DNA of 64,000 nt from Comamonadaceae bacterium. GTDB lineage: Bacteria; Pseudomonadota; Gammaproteobacteria; Burkholderiales; Burkholderiaceae_C. The translations under genes and the position numbers were made by a program. Where the stretch lies: NCBI GenBank assembly GCA_027483665.1, contig JAIXUC010000025.1:186001-250000 (forward strand), in the 5' to 3' direction. Below, in pieces: positions 32,492 to 41,584 of the stretch. Every line of letters begins with the position of its first letter. The first letter of the stretch is position 1. Below the pieces are notes generated by a model. It had not been told where the DNA came from. It was given only the letters and a program-made list of their open reading frames with translations, and made no database searches.

Positions 32492-33585
32492 AGATCCTCA
32501 GGCGCTTCCTCTACCGCGAGATCGTCTCAGCCGTCGCTTTTGCCACGGTCGGGTTCTTGGCTTTGTTCTTCTTCTTTGATTTGGTCGACCAACTGACCGC
32601 CATCGGCAGAGATGGCTACACCCTGCGGCACGCGGTGTTCTACGCGCTGCTGCTGGTGCCGGGTCACCTCTACGAGCTGCTGCCCATCACAGTGCTGATC
32701 GGCACCATTTTCGTCATGGCCCGGCTGGCACAAAGCTCCGAGTTCACGATCCTGCGCACCAGCGGCCTGGGGCCTTGGCGGGCGCTGCGCATGTTGCTGG
32801 GTTTGGGTGCCGTGTTCGTCATGTTCACTTTTCTGGTGGGCGACTATTTGGCGCCCTCGGCTGACCGCAGTGCGCAGCTGCTCAAAGCGCAGTTCCGTGG
32901 CGACATCACCATCGGACAAACGGGCGCTTGGTTGCGCGAAAAGCAGCCAGAAGGCTCGTTTTCGGTGAACGTGGGCGCTTTAGCAGCCGACGGGCAGATG
33001 CGCGCCGTGCGGATTTTTGATTTCGCACCAGACGGCAGGTTGCGCAGCATCACGCAGGCCGACACCGCCAGCGTCGGGCCAGAAAGTGTCTGGACCATGC
33101 CCAGTGCCGACCGAACCAGCTTCGCCCAAGATGTTCAGGGCAACAGCATCATCAACCGGCAGCAAATTTCACCTTTTGTGTGGCCCACAGACATCACCGC
33201 AGAAATGGTGTCGGTGGCGCTGCTGCGCCCCGAGCGCATGGGCACGATTGACCTGTTCAGCTACATCGCCCACCTCAAAGCCAACGGCCAGTCGACCCAG
33301 CTCTACGACATCGAGTTCTGGAAAAAAGTGTTCTATCCCTTGAGCTGCCTGGTGATGGTGATGCTGGCCCTGCCTTTTGCCTACCTGCATTTCCGCAGCG
33401 GCGGCCTGGCCACCTATGTTTTCGGTGGAATCATGGTGGGCATCAGCTTCTTCCTGCTCACCAATCTGTTTGGCTACTTGGGCAACCTGCAGAACTGGCA
33501 GCCCTGGCTGACCGCTGCAGCGCCTAGCTTGCTGTACACAGCGGTGTCGCTTGCGGCTTTTGGCTGGCTGGTGTTGCGGCGCTGA
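32488..33585 (+). CDS. lptG: LPS export ABC transporter permease LptG
   Basis: The 365-residue permease pairs with LptF. It starts MKILRRFLYREIVSAVAF, has two N-terminal helices, a periplasmic jellyroll and a C-terminal group of helices including the conserved YDIEFWKKVFYPLSCLVMV coupling region. The ATGA overlap with lptF ensures balanced expression. The matching ATPase gene lptB is not in this window. Confidence 0.95.
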   Translation: MKILRRFLYREIVSAVAFATVGFLALFFFFDLVDQLTAIGRDGYTLRHAVFYALLLVPGHLYELLPITVLIGTIFVMARLAQSSEFTILRTSGLGPWRALRMLLGLGAVFVMFTFLVGDYLAPSADRSAQLLKAQFRGDITIGQTGAWLREKQPEGSFSVNVGALAADGQMRAVRIFDFAPDGRLRSITQADTASVGPESVWTMPSADRTSFAQDVQGNSIINRQQISPFVWPTDITAEMVSVALLRPERMGTIDLFSYIAHLKANGQSTQLYDIEFWKKVFYPLSCLVMVMLALPFAYLHFRSGGLATYVFGGIMVGISFFLLTNLFGYLGNLQNWQPWLTAAAPSLLYTAVSLAAFGWLVLRR

Positions 33586-34002
33586 GTGGTCAGCATGCAA
33601 GACGCCCTGACAACAGGCCCGATGGATGAGCGCCAAGCGGTGGTTTTGTTTGCGCACGGCTCGCGAGACCCGCTTTGGCACAAGCCCATCCAAGCCGTAT
33701 CTGAGCGCTTGCAAGCCCAGCACCCTGGCTTGGTGGTGCGCACCGCTTACTTGGAACTCACACAGCCCGACCTGCCCACCGTCGTTGATGCCTTGGTCGA
33801 TCAGGGCGTGCTTCGGGTACGGGTCGTGCCTCTTTTTCTAGGCGTTGGCCGCCACGCGCGAGAAGACTTGCCAGCGCTGGTAGCGGCGCTGCGCAGCCGA
33901 CACGCAGCACTCGCGTTGGAGTTGGCCCGCGCTGTGGGCGAGGAAGGACGGCTGTTGGATTTGTTGGCTGCTTTGGCATGGCCGGTTGGTGCAGAACCCT
34001 GA
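33586..34002 (+). CDS. CbiX-type sirohydrochlorin chelatase-like protein
   Basis: The product has about 138 residues from GTG 33586, or 135 from ATG 33595. The N-terminal VVLFAHGSRDPLWHKP carries the catalytic His of short CbiX/SirB chelatases, and VVPLFLGVGRHAREDLP carries the second His. Such proteins insert Fe2+ or Co2+ into sirohydrochlorin. Siroheme is the cofactor of CysI, encoded in this window, so an iron-chelatase role is plausible; that link is my inference. It directly abuts lptG. Confidence 0.82.
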   Translation: MVSMQDALTTGPMDERQAVVLFAHGSRDPLWHKPIQAVSERLQAQHPGLVVRTAYLELTQPDLPTVVDALVDQGVLRVRVVPLFLGVGRHAREDLPALVAALRSRHAALALELARAVGEEGRLLDLLAALAWPVGAEP

Positions 34003-34100
34003 GGAAACGCACACTCCAGTGAAGCCGCAGGTGCAGATTCAGCAGGGTCTCTTTAGTAGCAAATCGGCATAATGCGCGCCACATTTCAGGCGAAAGCGTT

Positions 34101-35069
34101 ATGAATCTGCACCAATTCAAGTTCGTCCAGGAAGCCGCTCGCCGCAACCTGAACCTGACAGAAGCCGCCAAGGCGCTGCACACCTCGCAGCCCGGCGTGT
34201 CCAAGGCCATCATCGAACTGGAAGAAGAGCTGGGCATCGACATCTTTGCGCGCCACGGCAAACGGCTCAAGCGCATCACCGAACCCGGTCAACACGTGCT
34301 GCGCAGCATTGAGGTGATCATGCGCGAGGTGAGCAACCTGAAGCGCATTGGCGAGCAGTTCAGTGCACAAGACAGCGGCACTTTGTCGATTGCCACCACG
34401 CACACCCAGGCCCGCTACGTTTTGCCGAAACCGGTGGCTCGCCTGCGCCAGGCTTATCCGAAAGTCAACATCAGCCTGCACCAAGGCTCGCCAGACCAAG
34501 TGGCGCGCATGCTGATCGAAGATGTGGCGGAAATCGGCATTGCGACCGAATCCCTGGCGGACTATGAAGAACTCGTCACCCTGCCCTGCTACGAATGGCA
34601 GCACGTGCTCGTCATGCCCGCAGACCATCCGCTGGCGCAGCGTGAACGCATTGAGCTGGCCGATGTGGCTGCCGAGCCGATCATCACCTACCACCCTTCA
34701 TTCACGGGCCGCACCCGCATCGACCGCGCTTTTGCGGCGCAAAAGCTGGTGCCACGCATTGCACTGGAGGCCATCGATTCCGACGTCATCAAAACCTATG
34801 TCCGACTGGGCCTGGGTTTGGGCATCGTCGCGGAGATGGCCATGCGTCCGGGTGCTGACGGCACCGACCCGAAAGTAGACCCTGCAGAAGGTTTTGCGGT
34901 GCGCCCAGCAGGAGGGCTGTTTGGCATGAACGTCACCCGCGTGGCCTTCAAGCGTGGTGCTTACCTGCGCACTTTCGTCTTGGAGTTCGCAGAGTTGCTC
35001 AACGACCGCCTGAACCGCCAACTCGTCGCCCGCGCCCTGACCGGCCATGTCGCCGACTACGAGCTTTGA
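34101..35069 (+). CDS. cysB: LysR-type regulator CysB
   Basis: CysB controls sulfur assimilation genes, using N-acetylserine or O-acetylserine as inducer. The 322-residue protein starts MNLHQFKFVQEAARRNLNLT, the standard CysB helix-turn-helix opening, with HTSQPGVSKAI as the recognition helix. The effector domain has ATTHTQARYVLP and the YHPSFTGRTRIDRAF segment typical of CysB/Cbl. Sulfate-import and sulfite-reductase genes in this window are its expected targets. An aminotransferase gene follows 10 bases later. Confidence 0.92.
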   Translation: MNLHQFKFVQEAARRNLNLTEAAKALHTSQPGVSKAIIELEEELGIDIFARHGKRLKRITEPGQHVLRSIEVIMREVSNLKRIGEQFSAQDSGTLSIATTHTQARYVLPKPVARLRQAYPKVNISLHQGSPDQVARMLIEDVAEIGIATESLADYEELVTLPCYEWQHVLVMPADHPLAQRERIELADVAAEPIITYHPSFTGRTRIDRAFAAQKLVPRIALEAIDSDVIKTYVRLGLGLGIVAEMAMRPGADGTDPKVDPAEGFAVRPAGGLFGMNVTRVAFKRGAYLRTFVLEFAELLNDRLNRQLVARALTGHVADYEL

Positions 35070-35079
35070 GAACTTCGCC

Positions 35080-36270
35080 ATGAACAGCCTTGCCACCGCT
35101 ACCCTGCCCCGCACGCCGGTCGTGCAAACCAAGCTGCCCGCTGTGGGCACAACCATCTTCACCACCATGTCGGCGCTGGCCGCAGAAGTGGGCGCGGTCA
35201 ACCTGGGCCAGGGCTTTCCAGATTTCGCCTGCGACCCGCGCTTGGTCGATGAAGTCACGGCCGCCATGCAACGCGGCCTCAACCAATACCCGCCCATGAC
35301 TGGCGTGCCGGCCTTGCGCCAAGCCGTGGCCGACAAGATGGCGGCGCTCTACGGCCACCGCTACGACGCGGGCACCGAGATCACCATCACCGCTGGCGCA
35401 ACACAGGCCATCATCACGGCCGTCTTGGCGGTGGTACGACCGGGCGATGAAGTGATCGTGCTGGAGCCCTGCTACGACAGCTATGTGCCCAACATCGAGT
35501 TGGCAGGCGGCACCGTGGTGCGTGTGCCGCTGACACCGGGCACCTTCCGGCCTGACTTGGCACGCATCGAGCAGGCTTTGAGCCCACGCACCCGAGCCAT
35601 CCTCATCAACTCGCCGCACAACCCGAGTGCCACGACGTGGAGCGAGGGCGACATGCTGGCGCTGCAAGACCTGCTGGCCCCCACCGAGGTGCTGTTGATC
35701 AGCGACGAGGTCTACGAGCACATGGTCTTCGATGGCCAGCCGCACCAAAGCGCTGCCCGTTTCCCGCAGCTGGCAGCGCGCGCGCTGGTGGTGTCGAGCT
35801 TCGGCAAGACCTACCACGTGACCGGCTGGAAAGTGGGCTATGTCGCAGCGCCAGCAGCACTCAGCACCGAGTTTCGAAAGGTGCACCAGTTCAATGTGTT
35901 CACAGTCAACACGCCCGTGCAGCACGCCCTGGCTGCCTACATGTCAGACCCCGCGCCGTATCTGAACTTGCCGGCCTTCTACCAAGCCAAGCGCGACTTG
36001 TTTCGCGAAGGCTTGACCAACACGAAGTTCCGCCTGCTGCCCACCACGGGCAGCTACTTTCAGGTGGCAGACATCTCAGGTCTGGGTGTGCCCGAGCGCC
36101 ATTTGTCTGAGGCGGATTTCTGCCTATGGCTCACGCGCGAAATCGGCGTGGCCGCCATTCCGCTGTCTGCTTTCTACGGCAACGGCTTCGACCAGCGCCT
36201 GATCCGCTTTTGCTTTGCCAAAAAAGACAGCACGTTGGCCGACGCTTTGGCGCGCTTGGCAAGGCTCTGA
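35080..36270 (+). CDS. PLP aminotransferase class I/II, methionine/kynurenine type (YbdL-like)
   Basis: The 396-residue fold-type I aminotransferase has NLGQGFPDFACDP near residue 44, NSPHNPSATTW near 180, SDEVYEHMVFDG near 208 and the PLP Lys in SSFGKTYHVTGWKVGY near 246. The GFPDF opening is typical of the kynurenine aminotransferase / YbdL methionine aminotransferase group. It is probably co-transcribed with cysB, and a role in methionine or another sulfur amino acid is suggested by that neighbour only. Confidence 0.85.
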   Translation: MNSLATATLPRTPVVQTKLPAVGTTIFTTMSALAAEVGAVNLGQGFPDFACDPRLVDEVTAAMQRGLNQYPPMTGVPALRQAVADKMAALYGHRYDAGTEITITAGATQAIITAVLAVVRPGDEVIVLEPCYDSYVPNIELAGGTVVRVPLTPGTFRPDLARIEQALSPRTRAILINSPHNPSATTWSEGDMLALQDLLAPTEVLLISDEVYEHMVFDGQPHQSAARFPQLAARALVVSSFGKTYHVTGWKVGYVAAPAALSTEFRKVHQFNVFTVNTPVQHALAAYMSDPAPYLNLPAFYQAKRDLFREGLTNTKFRLLPTTGSYFQVADISGLGVPERHLSEADFCLWLTREIGVAAIPLSAFYGNGFDQRLIRFCFAKKDSTLADALARLARL

Positions 36271-36350
36271 GACCCACAGCCGCAGACCGGCACACCGGCA
36301 CAGCGGCACCCTGGCGCCTCAGCGTCCTGCCGCTGCCAAAAGCCTTGGCT

Positions 36351-39300
36351 TCAGGCGTTGACCTGCGCCCAGGCCTTCTCCAGCCGCTTCAAACTGACCG
36401 GTTGCGGTGTGCGCAGTTCTTGCGCAAAGAAGCTGACGCGCAACTCTTCAATGAGCCAGCGCACCTCGTCCAGCCGTGCATCGGCCACACCTTTGCGTTC
36501 GGCCAGCGCACGTTGCAATCGTTGTTCTTGCGGGCGCAACTCGGCCAGACGAGCCACATCGCGGCCCGGGTCTGCGCGCAGCTTGTCCAGGCGCAGCACC
36601 ACCGCTTTGAGGTAGCGCGGCAAATGCTGCAACTGCGTCCAAGGCGTCTGCGCCAAAAAGCGCGGGTGAACCAGCCGGGCGAGTTGCTGCTGCACGTCGG
36701 CAGCCACGTCGGCGGGCGGTTTGGAGTCGCGCAGCTTGCGCGTGGCCGCCGCGTGTTCGCCGATCACTGCAGCCCCCAAGCGGCCCACTTCCTGCGCAAT
36801 CAACACCAGCCGCGGCCTGCCATCGGCCAGGCGCTGGGTGAAAGCCGCCGCGTCGGTCGGCCAGGGCTCTGCCAGAAAGGCGCGGTCCAGCGCCACATCC
36901 ACGATCTGCTGGCGCAAGGCGTCCGGCGAGGCATCGGCGCCTTTGCCCACCTGCGTCCAGGCGATGGCCATTTTTTGCAAGTCCGGGATGCTGCGGTCCA
37001 TGTGCTTCAAGGTGTCGCGCAGCGCCAGCGCGAACAAACGCCGCAAGCCTGCGCGGTGTTTCGCGGCAGCCATCTCCGGCTCGTCAAAGACCGACAAACT
37101 GACCGCATCGCCCTGGTCGACCAGCGCCGGGAAACCCACCAAGGTCTGCCCGCCCCGGCGGATTTCCATCAGCTCTGGCAACTCGCCGAAGCTCCAGTCG
37201 ATGTAGCGCTGCTCAGGGCTGCGGGCCACTGCCGGCGTGTTTGCAGGGGTTGTTGCGGGCACCTTTGCGGGTTCAGCGGGTTCAGCGGCCTCAGAGGCCT
37301 CAGCGTCATCAGCCGCTTCAGCAACCGCAGCGGCCCCACCCAAGCCCGCCAGCTTCAACTGCGCCAGTGCCTGAAACGCCCCGCGCGCCTGGGTGCCCAG
37401 CTCGGCTTTCAGAGCGGCCAGGCTTCGGCCTTGGCCCAGTTGCCTGCCGTGCTCATCGACCACGCGCAGGTGCATGAGGTGGTGCGGGCTTAAAGCGTCC
37501 AGCTTGAGGTCGGCCCGCTTCACGTCGAGGTCGGTGTCGGCGCGCACCTCGCGCAGCAAGGCGTCCACCAGACCGCCCACGCCGAATCGCTCGGGCGCGG
37601 CCAAGCGCTCAGCGAAGCGTGCCGCGCTCTCGGGCAAGGGCACCAGCCGCCCGCGCGAGCGCTGCGGCAGGCTTTTCAGCAAGGCGTGTAGTTTCTCGCG
37701 CAGCATGCCGGGCACCAGCCATTCGCAGCGCTCGTCGGACACCTGGTTCAACACGAACAGCGGGACGGCCACGCTCAGGCCGTCGCGCGGGTCGCCCGGC
37801 TCATGCAGGTAGCTGGTGGCGCAGTCCACACCGCCCAGGCGAATGGTCTTGGGAAAAGCCTGCGCCGAAATGCCAGCCGCCTCGTGGCGCATCAGCTCTT
37901 CGCGGGTCAGGTGCAGCAAACGCGGTTGCTGGCGCGATGCCACCCTCCACCAAGCTTCACAGCCCGCGCCGCTGTGCACATCGGTCGGAATGTGGGCGTC
38001 GTAGAAGGCAAAGATGAGTTCTTCGTCCACCAGCACATCTTGGCGACGCGCTTTGTGCTCTAGCTCCGCCACCTGCGCCACCAACTTCCGGTTGGCGGTG
38101 AGGAAAGGCAGCTTGCTGTCCCATTCGCCAGCCACCAGCGCTTCGCGGATGAAGATCTCGCGTGCAGCACGCGGGTCGAGGCGGCCAAAGTTCACGCGGC
38201 GGCCGTTGTAGACCACCAAGCCGTAAAGCGTGGCGCGCTCCAAGGCCACCACCTCGCCGGCCTTCTTTTCCCAATGCGGCTCGAGCATTTGTTTTTTCAG
38301 CAAATGGGCGCCCACCTGCTCGAGCCAACCCGGGTCGATGTTGGCCAAGCCGCGCCCGAACAAGCGCGTGGTCTCGACCAGCTCCGCCGCCATGATCCAG
38401 CGCCCCGGCTTTTTCTTCAGGTGCGCGCCCGGGTGCCGAAAGAACTTGATGCCGCGCGCGCCGAGGTATTCGCCCTGCGCGCTGTCTTCTTCGAGCTTGC
38501 AACCCACGTTGCCCAGCAAGCCGGCCAGCAAAGACAGGTGCAGCGCCTCGTAACCAGCGGGCTGCTTGTTGGGCGTCCACTTTTGTTCGCCCACCACGGC
38601 CAGCAACTGCGAATGGATGTCCCGCCACTCGCGCACACGCCGCAGGTTGATGAACTGCTGGCGCAGCAACTGCTCCCATTGGCGGTTGGAGAGCTTGTGC
38701 TCAGCAGCCCCGGCGCCCGCCGCAGAGGCCGCTGGTGACGAAGGCCCTGCTGCGCCACTGCCGCCGCGGCTGGTCTCCAGCCAATCCCACAGGCGCAGCA
38801 GCCCGGAGAACTCGCTTTTCTCGTCGTCAAAGCGGGCGTGGGCCGCGTCGGCTTGTGCTTGCACATCCATGGGTCGGTCGCGCACGTCTTGCACTGACAG
38901 CGCCGAGGCAATCACCAGCACCTCGTGCAGCGCGCCACGCTGGCGCGCTTCCAAAATCATGCGGCCCACGCGCGGGTCGAGCGGCAGGCGCGCCAGCGTC
39001 TCGCCCAAGGGCGTCAGCGCCAGCGCCTCGTCCACCGCGCCCAACTCTTGCAGCAGTTGATAGCCGTCCACGATGGCGCGGCGTTGCGGCGCGTCGATGA
39101 AAGGAAACTCGTCGATGGCGCGCAAGCGCAGCGCCTTCATGCGCAAGATCACCCCGGCCAGTGAGGAACGCAGGATTTCCGGGTCTGTGAAGCGCGGGCG
39201 CTGGGCGAACGAGGCTTCGTCGTAGAGCCGGATGCAAATGCCATCGGCCACACGGCCACAGCGCCCGGCGCGCTGGTTGGCCGCTGCTTGGCTGATGGGC

Positions 39301-40322
39301 TCCACCAAGAGCTGCTCGACCTTGCTGCGAAAGCTGTAGCGCTTGACCCGTGCGCTGCCGCTGTCGATCACATAGCGAATGCCGGGCACCGTGAGCGAAG
39401 TTTCTGCCACGTTGGTGGCCAGCACGATGCGCAAGCCTTGGTGTGGATCGAACACACGCTCTTGTTCGGCTTGGCTCAGGCGTGCGAACAAGGGCAACAC
39501 CTCGGCTCGCCGAAGCAGCGGGTGTTGCGAAGCTTCGTGGGCCAGGTGGCGGCGCAGGTGGTCAGCGGCTTCGCGAATTTCGCGCTCGCCGGGCAAAAAC
39601 ACCAAGATGTCGCCTGCTCCTCTCGCTGCACCCGGCCCGGCCCACAGCTCGTCCACCGCCGAGGCGATGGCGTCGTTCAAGTCGAAGTCCCGGCTTTCCT
39701 CGAAAGGCCGCCAACGTTGCTCCACCGGGAACATACGCCCGGACACCGTGAGCACCGGCGCTGGCCCGTCGCGTCCGGCGAAGTGCTCGGCGAAGCGATC
39801 GGCGTCGATCGTGGCCGAGGTGACGATCACCTTCAAGTCGGGCCTGCGCGGCAAGATCTCCCGCAGGTAGCCCAGCAGAAAGTCGATGTTCAGGCTGCGC
39901 TCGTGGGCCTCATCGATGATCAGCGTGTCGTAAGCCTGCAGCAGCGGGTCGCTCTGCGTTTCCGCGAGCAAGATGCCGTCGGTCATGAGCTTGACCGATG
40001 CGCCTGCGGAGAGCCGGTCTGCAAAGCGCACCTTGTAGCCCACCACCTCGCCCAAGGGCGAGTCCAACTCCTGTGCGATGCGCCGCGCTACGGTGGTGGC
40101 TGCTATGCGCCGGGGCTGGGTGTGGCCAATCAGCCGACCGCGCTCGCCCGGCTTGGCATTCAGGCGGCCCCGACCCAGGGCCAGCGCCATCTTGGGCAAC
40201 TGCGTGGTTTTGCCGGAGCCCGTCTCACCGCAGACGATCACCACCGGATGCCGGGCGATGGCCTGCATGATCGCCTCGCGCTGGGCGCTGACCGGCAGAG
40301 ATTCGGGGAAGTCGATGCGCAC
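36351..40322 (-). CDS. hrpA: ATP-dependent RNA helicase HrpA (DEAH box)
   Basis: The 1323-residue protein has Walker A GETGSGKTTQLPKMAL near residue 34, the box LIIDEAHERSLN near 137, TSATID, and a C-terminal helicase motif with QRAGRCGRVADGICIRL near 350. Winged-helix and OB-like domains and a long HrpA-specific tail follow. Ala/Glu/Pro-rich low complexity around residue 1020 looks like a linker. HrpA resolves stalled ribosomes and processes some mRNAs. The start is GTG 40322 without a visible ribosome site, so the N-terminus may be off by a few codons. Confidence 0.95.
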   Translation of the reverse strand: MRIDFPESLPVSAQREAIMQAIARHPVVIVCGETGSGKTTQLPKMALALGRGRLNAKPGERGRLIGHTQPRRIAATTVARRIAQELDSPLGEVVGYKVRFADRLSAGASVKLMTDGILLAETQSDPLLQAYDTLIIDEAHERSLNIDFLLGYLREILPRRPDLKVIVTSATIDADRFAEHFAGRDGPAPVLTVSGRMFPVEQRWRPFEESRDFDLNDAIASAVDELWAGPGAARGAGDILVFLPGEREIREAADHLRRHLAHEASQHPLLRRAEVLPLFARLSQAEQERVFDPHQGLRIVLATNVAETSLTVPGIRYVIDSGSARVKRYSFRSKVEQLLVEPISQAAANQRAGRCGRVADGICIRLYDEASFAQRPRFTDPEILRSSLAGVILRMKALRLRAIDEFPFIDAPQRRAIVDGYQLLQELGAVDEALALTPLGETLARLPLDPRVGRMILEARQRGALHEVLVIASALSVQDVRDRPMDVQAQADAAHARFDDEKSEFSGLLRLWDWLETSRGGSGAAGPSSPAASAAGAGAAEHKLSNRQWEQLLRQQFINLRRVREWRDIHSQLLAVVGEQKWTPNKQPAGYEALHLSLLAGLLGNVGCKLEEDSAQGEYLGARGIKFFRHPGAHLKKKPGRWIMAAELVETTRLFGRGLANIDPGWLEQVGAHLLKKQMLEPHWEKKAGEVVALERATLYGLVVYNGRRVNFGRLDPRAAREIFIREALVAGEWDSKLPFLTANRKLVAQVAELEHKARRQDVLVDEELIFAFYDAHIPTDVHSGAGCEAWWRVASRQQPRLLHLTREELMRHEAAGISAQAFPKTIRLGGVDCATSYLHEPGDPRDGLSVAVPLFVLNQVSDERCEWLVPGMLREKLHALLKSLPQRSRGRLVPLPESAARFAERLAAPERFGVGGLVDALLREVRADTDLDVKRADLKLDALSPHHLMHLRVVDEHGRQLGQGRSLAALKAELGTQARGAFQALAQLKLAGLGGAAAVAEAADDAEASEAAEPAEPAKVPATTPANTPAVARSPEQRYIDWSFGELPELMEIRRGGQTLVGFPALVDQGDAVSLSVFDEPEMAAAKHRAGLRRLFALALRDTLKHMDRSIPDLQKMAIAWTQVGKGADASPDALRQQIVDVALDRAFLAEPWPTDAAAFTQRLADGRPRLVLIAQEVGRLGAAVIGEHAAATRKLRDSKPPADVAADVQQQLARLVHPRFLAQTPWTQLQHLPRYLKAVVLRLDKLRADPGRDVARLAELRPQEQRLQRALAERKGVADARLDEVRWLIEELRVSFFAQELRTPQPVSLKRLEKAWAQVNA

Positions 40323-40399
40323 TGGAGGGATGGGCGGGCGGCGGCGGTGGTTGCAAAGCCAAGGATTATCCCGGCCTCGGTGCTGTGAGGTTTGATCGG

Positions 40400-40431
40400 A
40401 ATGCCATCAAACGCATTACATTGATGGCATT
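40400..40431. promoter_or_regulatory. inverted-repeat operator of the FitAB-type toxin-antitoxin operon
   Basis: Perfect 11-base arms AATGCCATCAA (40400-40410) and TTGATGGCATT (40421-40431) flank a 10-base centre. It ends 27 bases before the antitoxin ATG. The core reads TGCCATCA-N12-TGATGGCA, close to the operator I recall for Neisseria FitAB (TGCTATCA...TGATAGCA). It is the probable autoregulation site. Confidence 0.75.
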
Positions 40432-40457
40432 GCAGTCAAAACATGGAGTTCGCCATC

Positions 40458-40712
40458 ATGGCCGCTGTCACCATTCGCCACCTCTCTGAAGAAGCGCATC
40501 GAGCCCTCAAGGTCAGAGCGGCGCAGCACAACCGAAGCACCGAAGCGGAGATGCGCGCCATCCTCGAGGCCGCCGTCCGCCCCGAGGGGCGGGTCCGGCT
40601 TGGCACCGCGCTGTCGGAGATGAGTCGCCAGATGGGGCTTACCAATGCCGACGTCGAGGCCCTCGAAAAAGTCCGCGAAGTACGCCCAGCAGAACCGATG
40701 CGCTTCGAATGA
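40458..40712 (+). CDS. FitA-like ribbon-helix-helix antitoxin
   Basis: The 84-residue protein opens MAAVTIRHLSEEAHRALKVR and continues RSTEAEMRAILEAAV, a ribbon-helix-helix DNA-binding domain of the Arc/FitA type. The C-terminal 35 residues would wrap the toxin. An in-frame ATG at 40443 would add five residues, but its own GGAG sits 9 bases before ATG 40458, favouring the latter. It overlaps the PIN-domain toxin gene by 4 bases. It should neutralise the toxin and repress the operon. Confidence 0.87.
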   Translation: MAAVTIRHLSEEAHRALKVRAAQHNRSTEAEMRAILEAAVRPEGRVRLGTALSEMSRQMGLTNADVEALEKVREVRPAEPMRFE

Positions 40713-41131
40713 TCCTGCTCGACACCAACGTCGTCTCAGAGGCGATGAAACCCGAACCCCACCCATCCGTCATTGCCTGGCTGGATGCGCAATCGGCGGA
40801 GACCTTGTTCCTCTCCAGCATCACCGTCGCTGAACTTCTTTTCGGCATCGGCGCACTGCCCGAGGGCAAGCGACGGGACATGCTGGCAGAGCGGATCGAT
40901 GGCTTGCTGAATCAGTTCGTTGGCCGCGTCCTGAACTTCGACACATCAGCGGCGCGCCGGTATGCCGATTTGGCTGTCAAAGCGCGCACCAATCGAAAGG
41001 GTTTCCCCACGCCTGACGGTTACATCGCGGCTATCGCAGCTGCTCACGGTTTCACGGTGGCATCGCGCGACGCAAGCGCGTTCAATGCAGCAGGGCTGAA
41101 GGTGATGGACCCGTGGGGATGGGCGAACTGA
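40709..41131 (+). CDS. PIN-domain ribonuclease toxin, FitB/VapC type
   Basis: The 140-residue toxin opens MILLDTNVVSEAMKP. The PIN acidic residues are Asp5, Glu42 (TVAELLFG), Asp103 (TPDGYIAAIA) and Asp121 (ASRDASAF), all present, so it should be an active Mg2+-dependent RNase. It is translationally coupled to the antitoxin (ATGA). VapC-type toxins cleave tRNA or rRNA; the target here is unknown. Confidence 0.88.
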   Translation: MILLDTNVVSEAMKPEPHPSVIAWLDAQSAETLFLSSITVAELLFGIGALPEGKRRDMLAERIDGLLNQFVGRVLNFDTSAARRYADLAVKARTNRKGFPTPDGYIAAIAAAHGFTVASRDASAFNAAGLKVMDPWGWAN

Positions 41132-41258
41132 TCACAAATCCAGTCAAGCGCTGGCCTTCGCCACCACAATCGCCAGATCACAGCGGCCAGCAACAACGCC
41201 GTGATGTCGAGGTGGGACAACCAAAACCGTCGTCGTCATCAATCACGGAGAGATTCAC

Positions 41259-41468
41259 ATGGACACCGCACGCCTGTTTCAGTCTGGCCGCAGCCAAGCC
41301 GTCCGGCTGCCGAAGCAATATCGGTTTTCGGGCACCGAAGTGCTTATCAAGCACTTGGGTAAGGGTGTGCTGCTTCTGCCTATGGACGACCCTTGGGAAA
41401 CGCTAGAAGCGGGCTTGGCCGCCTTTGAGCCTGACCTTGTGCTCAAGCGCGAACAGCCGCCAATGTGA
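41259..41468 (+). CDS. vapB: orphan VapB-type antitoxin (AbrB/SpoVT fold)
   Basis: The 69-residue product contains TARLFQSGRSQAVRLPKQYRF, a swapped-hairpin AbrB domain typical of VapB. The C-terminal toxin-binding part WETLEAGLAAFEPDLVLKRE is also present. CGGAGAG lies 8 bases before the ATG. The stop at 41466-41468 seems to arise at a deletion junction, so the last few natural residues may be lost. No intact vapC follows; only a remnant does. It may persist as a DNA-binding antitoxin without partner. Confidence 0.83.
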   Translation: MDTARLFQSGRSQAVRLPKQYRFSGTEVLIKHLGKGVLLLPMDDPWETLEAGLAAFEPDLVLKREQPPM

Positions 41469-41529
41469 CCCACAACACGCGTGAGTTCGCGCAGGTCAGG
41501 GGCTGCAACTGGCCGACTGGACGGTCTAG
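41467..41529 (+). pseudogene. vapC: vapC remnant (C-terminal end only, frameshifted)
   Basis: Immediately after vapB the sequence reads THNTREFAQVRG in one frame (41468-41503), then LQLADWTV-stop in the frame starting at 41503. Together these match the usual VapC ending T-x-N-T-R-E-F-x-R-V-x-G-L-x-L-E-D-W. One base is missing in the GGGGC run near 41500. The rest of vapC, about 350 bases, is absent, so a deletion appears to have joined the vapB tail to the vapC tail. Confidence 0.7.
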
Positions 41530-41584
41530 GGCCTGACCGCGCTCATTGAGTTGGCTTGGCACTGAAGGAGTGGCGTTCCTGATA

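Noticed and set aside
36126-37493. 455-residue plus-strand frame opposite hrpA
   Set aside because: Opposite-strand shadow of the helicase C-terminus; no domain, and it straddles the aminotransferase end.
41113-41406. 97-residue frame between the toxin and vapB
   Set aside because: It overlaps vapB in another frame and lacks a ribosome site; vapB has both a good site and AbrB homology.
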